Assembly (NCBI RefSeq): GCF_024508315.1
Contig: NZ_CP101987.1
Span: 310,001-374,000 of the forward strand
DNA length: 64,000 bases
Direction: 5' to 3'
Source of the DNA: Cellulomonas xiejunii
Lineage (GTDB): Bacteria; Actinomycetota; Actinomycetes; Actinomycetales; Cellulomonadaceae
The notes under the pieces: generated by a model
Told to the model about the DNA's origin: nothing
Seen by the model: only the letters and a program-made list of their open reading frames with translations
Databases searched by the model: none
In this document: one piece after another, positions 7,937 through 16,975 of the stretch
Position numbering within the stretch: position 1 is the stretch's first letter
Layout of the letters: every line of letters starts with the position of its first letter
Translations under genes and position numbers: made by a program

Positions 7937-8770
7937 ATGAGGACGATCCCCACCCTGGCGACCGTCGCGGCCCTCGCCGCGGCCACGCTCGCCCTCGCTC
8001 CCGTCGCGGCCGCCGGGGGCGGGCACGGACCCGGCCCGGGCAAGGGGCCCGGGCCCGGTCACGGACCGCGCGGCGGCTGCGAGAGCGTCGAGGCCCTCTT
8101 CTGCGAGGACTTCGAGTCCGAGCCGACGGGCGGTGCGGCCAGCCTCGACTGGGGCGTCGACACCCGGCACGGGACGCTCAAGGTCGAGCGGGCCGGGCAC
8201 GCGGGCAAGGTGCTGCGCGTGCACACCGAGGACAACGGGTACGCGTTCCTCAAGGTCGTCGACTTCGCGGCACCCGAGAACACGTTCTACGGGCGGCTGC
8301 GCATCAAGGTCGACGACTTCCCGACCGCCCCCGACTGGGCGCACTTCACGCTCGTCGAGGTCACGGGCTCCGGGAGCGACGAGGTCGTGCGGCCGCTCGG
8401 CGGGCAGTTCGCGCCGACGGTCGGCCCCGACGCGACGTTCTGGGGCGTCGGTGCCGACGGCGGGCCGACGGGCGACTGGACCAACTGGCGCGAGTCGGCA
8501 CCCACCGTCGAGGACCAGTGGCAGTGCGTCGAGTTCGAGTGGTTCGCACCGGAGAACCGCGTCTCGGTGTGGTTCGACGGCGTCCCGCAGCCGGACCTGA
8601 CGGTGACCGGGGACGACCACGGCGGTGCGGACGTGCCGTTCGTCCTGCCGACGGCGGACACCGTGAAGATCGGCTGGCAGCTGTACCAGGGCGGCGCGAC
8701 GCCCGACCAGTTCGACGTCTGGGTCGACGACATCACCCTCTCGGCGGAGCGTGTCGGGTGCGGCCGCTAG
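7937..8770 (+). CDS. Secreted protein, likely concanavalin A-like (Cip1/polysaccharide-lyase-like) fold
   Basis: A 277-residue exported protein: signal peptide residues 1-27, then a GPGPGKGPGPG linker, then a single domain from about residue 48 (CESVEALFCEDFES) to the end. Strings such as HTEDNGYAFLKVVDF, NTFYGRLRIKVDDFPTAPDWAHFTLVE and NRVSVWFDGV are typical of beta-jelly-roll carbohydrate-binding or lyase proteins resembling Cip1. Cys pairs near the start and in the last residues could form disulfides. In a xylan-degrading organism a role on plant or microbial polysaccharide is likely but not shown. It is followed by a terminator hairpin. Confidence 0.6.
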   Translation: MRTIPTLATVAALAAATLALAPVAAAGGGHGPGPGKGPGPGHGPRGGCESVEALFCEDFESEPTGGAASLDWGVDTRHGTLKVERAGHAGKVLRVHTEDNGYAFLKVVDFAAPENTFYGRLRIKVDDFPTAPDWAHFTLVEVTGSGSDEVVRPLGGQFAPTVGPDATFWGVGADGGPTGDWTNWRESAPTVEDQWQCVEFEWFAPENRVSVWFDGVPQPDLTVTGDDHGGADVPFVLPTADTVKIGWQLYQGGATPDQFDVWVDDITLSAERVGCGR

Positions 8771-8786
8771 GACAGACTGTGCCGGA

Positions 8787-8833
8787 CGCGGGCTCCTGCC
8801 GCACCCATCGCTGAGAGGTGGCAGGAGTCCGCG
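8787..8833 (+). terminator. Hairpin terminator between convergent genes
   Basis: CGCGGGCTCCTGCC (8787-8800) pairs with GGCAGGAGTCCGCG (8820-8833), with one G-U wobble. It is between the stop of the secreted protein gene and the end of the convergent ABC permease gene, and probably serves both. Confidence 0.7.
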
Positions 8834-8887
8834 TTCATGTCGGCCCGGGTCCGCGCTCCTGCAGGCCAGGGGCCGCGCGGACGGGTG

Positions 8888-10489
8888 TCAGCGGTTGACG
8901 TCGCGGTGGCGGAACCCGCGCAGGCCGACGGCCAGGAGGAGGGCCGTCACCAGGGTGATCCAGCCGAGGCCGGACCAGTCGGGGGCGGCGGCGGTGGCGT
9001 CCGGGACGTGCCAGAACGGGCTGATGCCCAGCACCCAGTCGTCGAGGCCGAAGGTCGGGCCGAGCAGGGTCAGCATGAACGACACGAGGACCCCCGCCCA
9101 GGAGGCGAGGCTCGCCACGGGCCGGGCGCCGACGACCGCGACCGACACGGCGACGACCGTCCACACGGCCGGGACGGTCACCACGGCCTGGAGCAGCACG
9201 TCCCCTGAGCCCAGGCCGATGTCCGCACGGGAGGCGAGGAGCGCGACGAGGGTGCCGGCGAGCAGCACGCACGCCGTGACGACGCACAGGGCGAGGACGA
9301 CGTGGCTCGCGTAGTACCTGACACGCGCGACCGCGCCGGCGAGCAGCGGCTCGACGCGCTCGGCCACCTCCTCGGCACGGACCTTGAGCATCACCTGCAC
9401 GCCCGCGACGGCGGCCACGATGCCGATCAGGCTCAGCACCGTGCGGACGAACGCGCCCGCCAGGGCCTCGGGGGTGGTCGCCCCGGACGCCAGGATCTGC
9501 TGGACGCCGCCGTTGCCGGACAGCACGTCCGTGATCGACGTCGTGAAGTACCCGAAGACGACGCCCAGGACCACGAAGGTGATGCCCCACGTGACGATCG
9601 GTGCGCGGTTGATCCGCACCGCCAGCCGCCACGTGCTGCGCGTCGTGCCGCGGGCCGGGCCCGGGCGCGGGACGATCGACCCCTGGCCGAAGTCCCGGCG
9701 CCCCTGCAGGACGAACGCGACGCCGACGAGCACCAGCGTGAGGGTCACCGTCAGCAGGAGCGGCGCCCACCGGTCACCGCTCGCGGGCCGCGTCTCCAGC
9801 GTCCAGCCGAGCGGGTTGGCCCAGACCGTCCACGAGGGCGCGTCGAGCGCCGTGCAGAACCCGCGCAGCCCGTAGAGCACGCCGAGCGTCGCGACGGCCA
9901 GCGAGTTCGCCGTCCGTGAGTCGGAGCCGAGCTGCGCGGTGACGGCCGCGACGCCCGCGAGCATCCAGCCCGTCGCCGTGAACGTCGCGCCCAGCAGCAG
10001 CGACGCCTCCCACGCGCCGCCGCACAGCGCGGTGACGACGCCCGCGACGACGCCGGCCACCACGGAGCCGACGAGCGCGAGCGCGACCCCCGCGAGCAGC
10101 CGCGCCGAGCGCCCCATGACCCCGGACGCCAGCAGCTCGGCCTGACCGGAGTCCTCCTGCGCGCGCGTCGCCCGCGTGACCGCGAAGATCGCACCCAGCG
10201 CCACGAGGAACCCGCCGAGGGCGAGGCTGCGCCACGCGTTGAACCCGTCGACGGTGGTCAGGTCGTACGCGGGCCCGAAGACGAGACCGAGTGCGGGGTT
10301 GGCCTCGATGGACGCCGCCAGCAGGCGCCGGTCCGTCAGGTCCGGGAAGACCCAGGGGTAGACGATCACCGACGACGCCGAGAGCAGCGTCACGACCGCG
10401 ACCCAGGGGGCGAACAGGCGGCCGTCGTGGCGGGCGGTCGCCCGCAGGAGGGGCCGGGCGCCGGTCAGCGAGGCGGTGGCGGTGGTCAC
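8888..10489 (-). CDS. ABC transporter permease, polyketide-antibiotic-exporter type
   Basis: A 533-residue membrane protein of the large actinobacterial exporter-permease family, often annotated as polyketide antibiotic transporter (TnrB3-like). It has about twelve hydrophobic segments in two halves, the second starting near [25 protein letters not shown]. An internal soluble loop ([27 protein letters not shown]) is characteristic. The GTG start at 10489 overlaps the ATPase stop by four bases. With the ATPase it should form a drug or lipid exporter; substrate unknown. No TetR regulator lies beside it. Confidence 0.85.
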   Translation of the reverse strand: MTTATASLTGARPLLRATARHDGRLFAPWVAVVTLLSASSVIVYPWVFPDLTDRRLLAASIEANPALGLVFGPAYDLTTVDGFNAWRSLALGGFLVALGAIFAVTRATRAQEDSGQAELLASGVMGRSARLLAGVALALVGSVVAGVVAGVVTALCGGAWEASLLLGATFTATGWMLAGVAAVTAQLGSDSRTANSLAVATLGVLYGLRGFCTALDAPSWTVWANPLGWTLETRPASGDRWAPLLLTVTLTLVLVGVAFVLQGRRDFGQGSIVPRPGPARGTTRSTWRLAVRINRAPIVTWGITFVVLGVVFGYFTTSITDVLSGNGGVQQILASGATTPEALAGAFVRTVLSLIGIVAAVAGVQVMLKVRAEEVAERVEPLLAGAVARVRYYASHVVLALCVVTACVLLAGTLVALLASRADIGLGSGDVLLQAVVTVPAVWTVVAVSVAVVGARPVASLASWAGVLVSFMLTLLGPTFGLDDWVLGISPFWHVPDATAAAPDWSGLGWITLVTALLLAVGLRGFRHRDVNR

Positions 10490-11382
10490 CGGGTCGCCTC
10501 GTCGTCGCCGTAGAGTCGCAGGAACAGGCTCTCGAGCGACGGCGGGGCGACCGTGAGCGTCGTGATGCCGTACGGGGTCAGCGCGGCCATGGCGTCGCCG
10601 ACCGCGGCGGAGTCCACGGTCGCGGACAGCCGGTCCCCGTCGAGGCGGGCACCGCCGAGGGCCGCGAGCGTCGCGTCGTCCGGGGTGCGTGCCAGGGTCG
10701 CGTGGATCGTCGTGCGGGTCCGGCCGCGCAGGTCGGCCAGCGTGCCGGACTGCACGATCCGGCCGGCGCGGATGATGCTGATGCGGTCGGCCAGGGTCTC
10801 GACCTCCGCCAGGACGTGGCTCGACAGCAGCACGGTGGTGCCGCGCTCCTTCGCCTCGCCGATCACCTCCTGGAAGACGTTCTCCATGAGCGGGTCGAGG
10901 CCGCTGGTCGGCTCGTCGAGCAGCAGCAGGTCGACGTCGGAGGCGAGCGCCGCGACGATCGCGACCTTCTGCCGGTTGCCCTTGGAGTACTGCCGTCCGC
11001 GCTTGGTCGGGTCCAGCTCGAACCGCTCGACCAGCTCGGCCCGGCGGCGCTCGTCGAGCCCGCCGCGCAGCGCCCCCAGCAGGTCGATCGCCTCTCCGCC
11101 CGTCATGCCGGGCCACAGCGACACGTCCCCGGGCACGTACGCGAGGCGTCGGTGCAGCGCGACGACGTCCGTCCACGGGTCCCCGCCGAGCAGCCGGACC
11201 GTGCCGGCGTCGGCCCGCAGCAGGCCGAGGAGGACCCGGATGGTCGTGGACTTGCCGGCGCCGTTGGGGCCGAGGAACCCGTGCACCTGCCCCCGCTCGA
11301 CGCGCAGGTCGAGGTGGTCGAGCGCACGGAAGCGGCCGAACGACTTGCTCAGGCCCTGGACGTCGATGACCGGGTCACTCAT
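10486..11382 (-). CDS. ABC transporter ATP-binding protein
   Basis: A 298-residue ATPase partner of the following permease. Walker A is GPNGAGKS (about residues 39-46), the signature is a degenerate YSKGNRQK, Walker B is LLLLDEP and the switch histidine is in LSSHVL. The C-terminal extension of about 80 residues ([20 protein letters not shown], then [17 protein letters not shown]) is usual for antibiotic-exporter ATPases of the DrrA/TnrB class. It is first in a two-gene operon. GAGAG lies upstream of the ATG. Function as an exporter is an inference from family. Confidence 0.9.
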   Translation of the reverse strand: MSDPVIDVQGLSKSFGRFRALDHLDLRVERGQVHGFLGPNGAGKSTTIRVLLGLLRADAGTVRLLGGDPWTDVVALHRRLAYVPGDVSLWPGMTGGEAIDLLGALRGGLDERRRAELVERFELDPTKRGRQYSKGNRQKVAIVAALASDVDLLLLDEPTSGLDPLMENVFQEVIGEAKERGTTVLLSSHVLAEVETLADRISIIRAGRIVQSGTLADLRGRTRTTIHATLARTPDDATLAALGGARLDGDRLSATVDSAAVGDAMAALTPYGITTLTVAPPSLESLFLRLYGDDEATR

Positions 11383-11525
11383 GGGCGTGCTCTCTCGCGT
11401 GCGTCCCCGGCGGCCGGGCGTGGTGGTCAGTCAACTCCTGTGCGCAGGTGTCGTCACGCCGACGTGCCGCCCCGACCTGCGGACAGGGTGGGCGTCCGGG
11501 AGGGCGACCGTGTGACTCGCGGGCG

Positions 11526-11993
11526 TCAGCCCGCCGCGGCCAGCACCTGCGGGTCCGCGCAGCCGCGGGCGAACCCGGCGATCCGGCGGTCGACGTCCCG
11601 CTGCAGCACGACGCGTCCGACGCGCTCGGCCACCGGCGCCAGCCACGCCGGCCGGCACGTGAAGCTGTACCGCCAGACCGCGCGGGTCCCGCCGTCCGGC
11701 AGCGGAGAGAAGCGCCACCCGCCGGCCATGACGGAGAAGAACCAGGGGCCCTCGACCATCTTCATCCCGACGTTCGTCGGCGGCTTGTAGGAGACGTACT
11801 CGCTGACCATCCGCAGGCCCGAGCGGTGGCGCGTGAGCGTCCGGACGCCCTTGGCGGGAGCCGTCGCACCGTCGAGGAAGGCCTGCCGGCGGATGAAGGG
11901 GTCCCAGCGCAGCCGGACCGCGCCGGTGGTCTGCGACACCGCGAACGCGACGTCCGGGGGGACCGGGACGTCGACGCTGGACTCGACGATCAT
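11526..11993 (-). CDS. SRPBCC family protein
   Basis: A 155-residue START/SRPBCC-fold protein: it begins MIVESSVDVPVPPDVAFAVSQ, the usual first strand and helix, and ends with a long helix (PVAERVGRVVLQRDVDRRIAGFARGC). Strings VSEYVSYKPPTNVGMKMVEGPWFF and AVWRYSFTCRPAW line the expected ligand cavity. Such proteins bind hydrophobic ligands or act as polyketide cyclase/dehydrase relatives; the ligand is not predictable. It is monocistronic. Confidence 0.75.
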   Translation of the reverse strand: MIVESSVDVPVPPDVAFAVSQTTGAVRLRWDPFIRRQAFLDGATAPAKGVRTLTRHRSGLRMVSEYVSYKPPTNVGMKMVEGPWFFSVMAGGWRFSPLPDGGTRAVWRYSFTCRPAWLAPVAERVGRVVLQRDVDRRIAGFARGCADPQVLAAAG

Positions 11994-12044
11994 CCGCCGA
12001 CCTTAGGGGTCGCGCGGCTCCGGCGCCCGCGGGTCGGCACGAGC

Positions 12045-12542
12045 TCAGTCGACCAGGGCGGTCCACCGCAGGTGCACGTCGAGCGGCAGGCCGTCCTCCG
12101 TTCCGGCGTCGTCGACGAGCTCACCGGGCACGGCGCGCCGCATCACCTCGGGCACGGGCCGGGCCACGGGGGCGCCGTAGTCGTCGGTCCAGTCGATCTC
12201 GTCGTCGTCCGTCGGGTCGAACGCGATGCCGTGGTCGGCCCAGAAGCCGGCGGCGTACCGCTCCTCGATGCTGCGCAGCAGCTCCCACGTGGGCCGCTCG
12301 TAGTCGGCGGTCTCCTCGGCCGTCGCGTACCGCGAGTAGTAGCAGGCGCCGAGGATCCAGTAGGCGGCCAGGGCTGTGGCGCGGTCCGTCGTCGGGTCGT
12401 CGAGCACGAACCGGATCGTCGCGTCACCGCCGTCGTAGTTCGTCCGTCGGACGAACGTGTGCCGCTGCTGCGGGGTCGCCGCACGCAGGAAGTCCCGCAG
12501 GAACTGCTCGGCCTCGTCCGGCTCCGGGGTCTCGTCGCTCAC
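12045..12542 (-). CDS. DUF4274 domain protein
   Basis: A 165-residue acidic cytoplasmic protein. The central part (RHTFVRRTNYDGGDATIRFVLDDPTTDRATALAAYWILGACYYSRY) matches DUF4274, a family of unknown function seen in proteins that also resemble immunity proteins. The C-terminal half is rich in Asp, Trp and Tyr. GTG 12542 is the start that gives the plain protein; the longer frame upstream overlaps the DUF2332 gene. The gap to that gene is 34 bases, so they may be co-transcribed. Confidence 0.65.
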   Translation of the reverse strand: MSDETPEPDEAEQFLRDFLRAATPQQRHTFVRRTNYDGGDATIRFVLDDPTTDRATALAAYWILGACYYSRYATAEETADYERPTWELLRSIEERYAAGFWADHGIAFDPTDDDEIDWTDDYGAPVARPVPEVMRRAVPGELVDDAGTEDGLPLDVHLRWTALVD

Positions 12543-12576
12543 GGCGCGAGCGTAACCCGCGGGTTCGGGCGACGGC

Positions 12577-13566
12577 TCACGGCAGCGGCGACAGGCTCCT
12601 GCCGTGCGGGTCGGCGTACGCGCGGGGCGTCCCGTCCAGGCTGACGACGAAGCCGCGGTCGACGCGGTTGGAGGCGAGACCCGCGGTGGTCGGCAGGACC
12701 AGCGCACCCTCGTTGCTCAGCCAGTGCCCCGGCAGCGTCCCGACCAGGTCCACGAAGGACTCACGCCCCTGCGGGGTCAGGTACGCGAGGACCGCGCTGT
12801 GCAGCACGACGAGCGTCGCGCCGGCCGGGGCCTGCGCGGCGAGCGTCGGCAGGACGTCGAGCAGGTCGCCCGGGACGACGCGCGGCGGGTCGGTGCGCGC
12901 GACGCCCAGGGCGGCGCGCAGCCGGGCGCGTCGCGCGTCGTGCTCGGGCCAGACCAGCGTCTCGAGCCAGGCGCACGCGTCGTCGTCGGTGACGTCGACC
13001 GGTGCCAGGTCGATGCCCGCGCGCCACACGACCTCGGGCAGCCGCTCCGGTGCCGCGATCCCGGGACCGAGGGCGCAGGGCAGGACGACCGCGGACGGCC
13101 CGTCCGCGGGGTCGAGCGACTGCGAGCCGCCCTCGGCGGAGTCGTAGCGGTAGGAGTACCGGTCCGGGAGCAGGCACAGCCCCGCGGACGCGCCGACCTC
13201 CAGCAGTGCCAGCGGCTGGGGGAGCCGCGCGAGGAACGGCAGGAGCGTTGCGCAGCGGCCCGCCTCGTTGGTCTGCGTCGCGCGGACGCGGACGGTCGCC
13301 GCCACGTCGTCCCACCGTGTGACCAGCGTGCGGCGCAGGTCGCCGTAGCCGCCCGACGCCCCGTGCCACCGGGCGGCCGCGAACACGAGGTTCGGTTGCC
13401 GCTTGCCGGGCGGCAGCGCGTCCAGCAGCGCCGTGACCTGCGGGTCCGTGCTGACGCCGGCCGCCCACTCCTCGTACGTGGGCGACGTCCCGCGAGCCTC
13501 ACGCTCCGCGAAGGCGCCGTAGGCACGGGCCACGGAGGACGTACCGAGATGCGTCGCAGGATCCAC
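12577..13566 (-). CDS. DUF2332 family protein
   Basis: A 329-residue DUF2332 protein. Typical elements are AYGAFAEREARGTSPTYEEW near the N terminus, LPPGKRQPNLVFAAARWHG, TNEAGRCATLLPFLA, and LLEVGASAGLCLLPDRYSY, which resembles a methyltransferase motif I. The C-terminal half has LVVLHSAVLAYLTPQGR. The family is widespread in actinobacteria and proteobacteria; a Rossmann-like methyltransferase fold is plausible but activity is unknown. GAGGCCC lies before GTG 13566, five bases after the glycosyltransferase stop, so the two form an operon. Confidence 0.8.
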   Translation of the reverse strand: MDPATHLGTSSVARAYGAFAEREARGTSPTYEEWAAGVSTDPQVTALLDALPPGKRQPNLVFAAARWHGASGGYGDLRRTLVTRWDDVAATVRVRATQTNEAGRCATLLPFLARLPQPLALLEVGASAGLCLLPDRYSYRYDSAEGGSQSLDPADGPSAVVLPCALGPGIAAPERLPEVVWRAGIDLAPVDVTDDDACAWLETLVWPEHDARRARLRAALGVARTDPPRVVPGDLLDVLPTLAAQAPAGATLVVLHSAVLAYLTPQGRESFVDLVGTLPGHWLSNEGALVLPTTAGLASNRVDRGFVVSLDGTPRAYADPHGRSLSPLP

Positions 13567-13571
13567 GGGCC

Positions 13572-14615
13572 TCAGCGTGCCAGGTTCGCCACAGCCGTTC
13601 GTCGAGGCCGGCCGCGCTGCTCGGCCACGACGCGGGCGAACAGGCGCTCGTAGTCCGCGACCATGCGGTCGGCCGCGAAGCGTGCGCGGGCCTCCCGGCG
13701 GCAGGCGCCCCGGTCGAGCGCGGCGGCCGCGACCACGGCGGTGACCGCCCCCGGCACGTCGTCGACCAGGAACCCGGTCGACCCCGGGGTCACGAGCTCC
13801 GGCATCGACCCGCGCCGGTACGCCACGACCGGGGTCCCGGCGGCCATCGACTCCACGACCGACAGGCCGAAGGGCTCGTCGAAGTCGATGAGGTGCAGCA
13901 GGGCGACCGCGCCGCCCAGCAGCCGGTCGCGCTGGTCGGGGCCGACCGGCCCGACGTAGCGCACGTGCTCGCCGTCGACGTGGGGGAGGACCTCCCGGCG
14001 GTGGTACTCCTCGTCGTGCACGACCCCGGCGATCACGAGCGGCAGGCCCGCCCGCCGTGCGACCTCGATGGCCGTCGCCGTGCCCTTGTCGGGATGGATG
14101 CGTCCGAGGAAGAGCAGGTACCCGCCGTCGCCCGCACCCGGCGAGAACGCGTCGACGTCGATGCCGTGGTGGATCGTCGCGGCGTACGTCAGGTCGGGGT
14201 GCCGGTCGGCGTCGCTGATCGCGACGTAGTGCGTGACGTCGTCGTACGCGCGGTAGACGGGCAGGATCCGCTCGGAGGAGAACCCGTGCACCGTCGTCAC
14301 CACGGGCGTCGTGACGAGCCGGCTGAACACCAGCGGCAGGAAGTCGAACTGGTTGCTGATGACGTCGAACTGCCCGGCCCGCTCGAAGCACGCGGCGATG
14401 TGCAGCCCCTCGCTGACCTTGGCGTCGACCGTCGCGTCCTCCTCGTACCCCGCGGGCGCCTCGGCGTGCAGGTGCGCAGCGGTCAGGGAGTCGGCCGTGG
14501 CGAACAGCGTGACCTCGTGCCCCCGGGCGACCAGGCCCTCGGTGAGCGTGGACGCGACCTGCTCCCACGGGCCGTAGCCACGCGGCGGGACGCGGTGGGC
14601 GATCGAGGCGAGCAC
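13572..14615 (-). CDS. GT4 family glycosyltransferase (start codon ambiguous)
   Basis: A GT-B glycosyltransferase of family 4. The N-terminal acceptor lobe opens VLASIAHRVPPRGYGPWEQV. The nucleotide-sugar lobe has LFLGRIHPDKGT and the EX7E region DEPFGLSVVESMAAGTPVVAYRRGSMPELV. Coordinates given use the first standard start, GTG 14615, which truncates the first beta strand. A perfect AGGAGG sits 17 bases before it but exactly five bases before a GTC codon at 14627, and relatives begin with the residues encoded from that point (MRVA-type). The real start may thus be the GTC, or the base may be an error or mutation. It is divergent from the second GT4 gene, operonic with DUF2332. Confidence 0.85.
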   Translation of the reverse strand: MLASIAHRVPPRGYGPWEQVASTLTEGLVARGHEVTLFATADSLTAAHLHAEAPAGYEEDATVDAKVSEGLHIAACFERAGQFDVISNQFDFLPLVFSRLVTTPVVTTVHGFSSERILPVYRAYDDVTHYVAISDADRHPDLTYAATIHHGIDVDAFSPGAGDGGYLLFLGRIHPDKGTATAIEVARRAGLPLVIAGVVHDEEYHRREVLPHVDGEHVRYVGPVGPDQRDRLLGGAVALLHLIDFDEPFGLSVVESMAAGTPVVAYRRGSMPELVTPGSTGFLVDDVPGAVTAVVAAAALDRGACRREARARFAADRMVADYERLFARVVAEQRGRPRRTAVANLAR

Positions 14616-14804
14616 GGCGACTCTGACGGTGGCCTCCTGGGGTCCGGGTGAGCGTACGCCCCCGGGGGTAGGCTCAGCCCTGTCTCGCCGGACCCCTGGT
14701 CGGCGACCGGCGCCGGAACGGCGCCCCTTTCGGGACGCGGCCCCTCCCCCCCCACCGTGGACGGCAGCACTCTCGCTGCGCCAAGCGCCACGGAAGCAGA
14801 CCCG

Positions 14805-15938
14805 ATGAGTGTTCGTCTCGCCATGCTGTCGACCTTTCCCTCCACCCCGTGCGGCATCGCCACGTTCAGCGCGGCGCTCGTCCAGCACCTGCGCGAGGCC
14901 GGTGCCGACGTGGGTGTCGTGCGGCTGGTCGACGCACCGCAGGAGCGGTCCGCGCCCGTCGTGCACGAGTGGGTCGCGGACGACCCGGACGGGGCCGCTG
15001 CGGCCGCCGCGACGCTCGACGCGTACGACGTCGCGGTGCTGCAGCACGAGTACGGCATCTACGGGGGCGCCGACGGGCAGGACGTGCTCGACCTCCTCGC
15101 CCGGGTGCGCGTGCCCGTCGTGACGGTGCTGCACACCGTCCTGACACGCCCGACGCCCAACCAGCACCGCATCCTGGCCGGCATCGTCGCCGCGTCGTCG
15201 GCGCTGGTGACGATGACCACCACGGCGCGTGACCGCCTCGTCGCCGGGTGGGGCGTGGACCCGGCGGACGTCGTCGTCATCCCGCACGGTGCCGAGGACA
15301 ACCGCCCCCCGGTCGTGGCGCCCCGGCCCGCATCGGACGGCCCGCGCACCGTGCTGACCTGGGGTCTGCTGTCCGACGGCAAGGGCATCGAGTGGGCGCT
15401 CCTTGCGCTCGCCGAGCTGCGTGAGCGCATGCCGCTGCCCACGTACCTCGTCGTGGGGCAGACGCACCCGCGCGTCCTCGAGCGCGAGGGCGAGGCGTAC
15501 CGCGACCGGCTCGTCGCGCTGACCCGCGAGCACGACCTCACGGGGTCCGTGCGGTTCGACGCGCGCTACCTGTCCGGGCCCGACCTGCGTGCGGTGGTCC
15601 GTGAGGCCGACGTCGTCCTGCTCCCGTACGACTCCCGCGAGCAGGTGACGTCCGGCGTGCTGACCGAGGCCGTCGCCGCCTGCCGGCCCGTGGTGTCCAC
15701 GCGGTTCCCGCACGCCGTCGAGCTGCTCTCGAGCGGTGCGGGCCTGCTGGTCCCGCAGCGCGACCCGTCCGCCATCGCCGCGGCCCTGGAGCGGGTCCTC
15801 ACGGTCGAGGGGGTCGCCGAGGGCATGAGCGCGACCGCCCGCGGGCTCGCCGACGCGTTGCTGTGGCCCGCGGTCGCGCGGCGCTACCTGGGGCTCGCGG
15901 CGACCGTGCGACGTGCCGCGCTGCGGACGGCCGTCTGA
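14805..15938 (+). CDS. GT4 family glycosyltransferase
   Basis: A 377-residue GT-B glycosyltransferase. The N terminus MSVRLAMLSTFPSTPCGIATFSAALVQHL has the glycine-rich acceptor loop, QHEYGIYGG is a typical early motif, the donor half starts near RTVLTWGLLSDGKGIEWAL, and the C-terminal motif is SREQVTSGVLTEAVAACRPVVST. ATG 14805 was chosen because GGAAG precedes it and it matches relatives; an upstream GTG adds 16 unlikely residues. It is the first gene of a three-gene operon (TGATG overlap with the next gene). Sugar and acceptor are unknown; mannosyl transfer is plausible given the GH130 partner. Confidence 0.85.
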   Translation: MSVRLAMLSTFPSTPCGIATFSAALVQHLREAGADVGVVRLVDAPQERSAPVVHEWVADDPDGAAAAAATLDAYDVAVLQHEYGIYGGADGQDVLDLLARVRVPVVTVLHTVLTRPTPNQHRILAGIVAASSALVTMTTTARDRLVAGWGVDPADVVVIPHGAEDNRPPVVAPRPASDGPRTVLTWGLLSDGKGIEWALLALAELRERMPLPTYLVVGQTHPRVLEREGEAYRDRLVALTREHDLTGSVRFDARYLSGPDLRAVVREADVVLLPYDSREQVTSGVLTEAVAACRPVVSTRFPHAVELLSSGAGLLVPQRDPSAIAAALERVLTVEGVAEGMSATARGLADALLWPAVARRYLGLAATVRRAALRTAV

Positions 15939-16975
15939 TGGGGCCGTCCCTGGTCCGCGACGCCGACCGCCGCCCGCGCCTCGACCACCTGCTGCGCCTC
16001 GCGACCCCGACCGGTCTCTACGAGCACGCGCTGGGTGACGAGCCGCGCGTCGAGCACGGCATGTGCGTCGACGACGTGGCACGCGCGCTCGTCGTCACGG
16101 CACGCTTCCCGTCCTCCGACGCGCGGGCCGCCGACCTCGCGGCGACCTGCCTGAGGTTCGTGCGCGCGGCGCAGCACCCGGACGGCCGGCTGCACAACCG
16201 CCGCCACCCGGAGGGCGCCTGGCTCGACGAGCCGTCGACCGACGACCACTGGGGACGGGGGCTCTGGGCGCTGGCCGTCGCGGCTGTCGAGCTGCCCGCC
16301 GGGCCGATGGCACGCGGCGCGCACCGCGGTGCGACCCTCGCCATGGCCGCACGGTCCCCGCACACCCGCGCGACGGCCTACGCGGCGCTCGGCGCGGCGG
16401 AGCTGCTGCGCGTCGACCCGCGCAGCGGGCCCGCCCGTCGTCTCCTCGGCGACGCCCGCGCGACGCTGCCGCGTCCGACGACGGACGCGCGCTGGCCGTG
16501 GCCCGAGCCGCGGCTGACCTACGCGAACGCCGTGCTGCCCGAGGCGCTGATCGCGGTCGGCGGTGCGCTCGGCGACGACGCCCTGCTCGCCGACGGCCTC
16601 CGCCTGCTCGACTGGCTCGTCGCCGAGCAGACCGTCGACGGCCGGCTGTCCGTCGTCCCCGTGGGCGGCCGCGGCCCGGGCGACGACCGCCAGGGGTTCG
16701 ACCAGCAGCCCGTGGAGGTGACCGCGCTCGCGGAGGCGGCCGCCACGGCCCTGCGGGCCACCGGCGACCCACGCTGGGTCACCGTCCTGGACCGCTGCGT
16801 CGCCTGGTTCGAGGGCGCGAACGACGCGGGCGTCCCCGTGCGTGACCCGGCCACGGGTGCCGGCTTCGACGGCCTGGAGCGCGACGGCGTCAACCAGAAC
16901 CGGGGTGCGGAGTCGACGCTCGCGTGGCTCGCGTGCGCGCAGCTCCTCGCCGCGACCGCCGGTCACGCGGCGTGA
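15938..16975 (+). CDS. Alpha/alpha-barrel-like protein linked to GT4 and GH130 genes
   Basis: A 345-residue, mostly helical soluble protein. The signature EHGMCVDDVARALVV near residues 33-47, followed by repeated helix pairs (HPDGRLHNRR, DDHWGRGLWALAVAA, TYANAVLPEALIAVGGAL, GFDQQPVEVTALAEAAATALRATG), suggests a six-hairpin alpha/alpha toroid as in many glycoside hydrolases. Proteins with this CxDDxARAL signature recur beside GT4 glycosyltransferases and GH130 enzymes and are often labelled glycosyltransferase without evidence. It overlaps its neighbours on both sides, so it belongs to the same pathway. No catalytic pair can be assigned. Confidence 0.7.
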   Translation: MGPSLVRDADRRPRLDHLLRLATPTGLYEHALGDEPRVEHGMCVDDVARALVVTARFPSSDARAADLAATCLRFVRAAQHPDGRLHNRRHPEGAWLDEPSTDDHWGRGLWALAVAAVELPAGPMARGAHRGATLAMAARSPHTRATAYAALGAAELLRVDPRSGPARRLLGDARATLPRPTTDARWPWPEPRLTYANAVLPEALIAVGGALGDDALLADGLRLLDWLVAEQTVDGRLSVVPVGGRGPGDDRQGFDQQPVEVTALAEAAATALRATGDPRWVTVLDRCVAWFEGANDAGVPVRDPATGAGFDGLERDGVNQNRGAESTLAWLACAQLLAATAGHAA

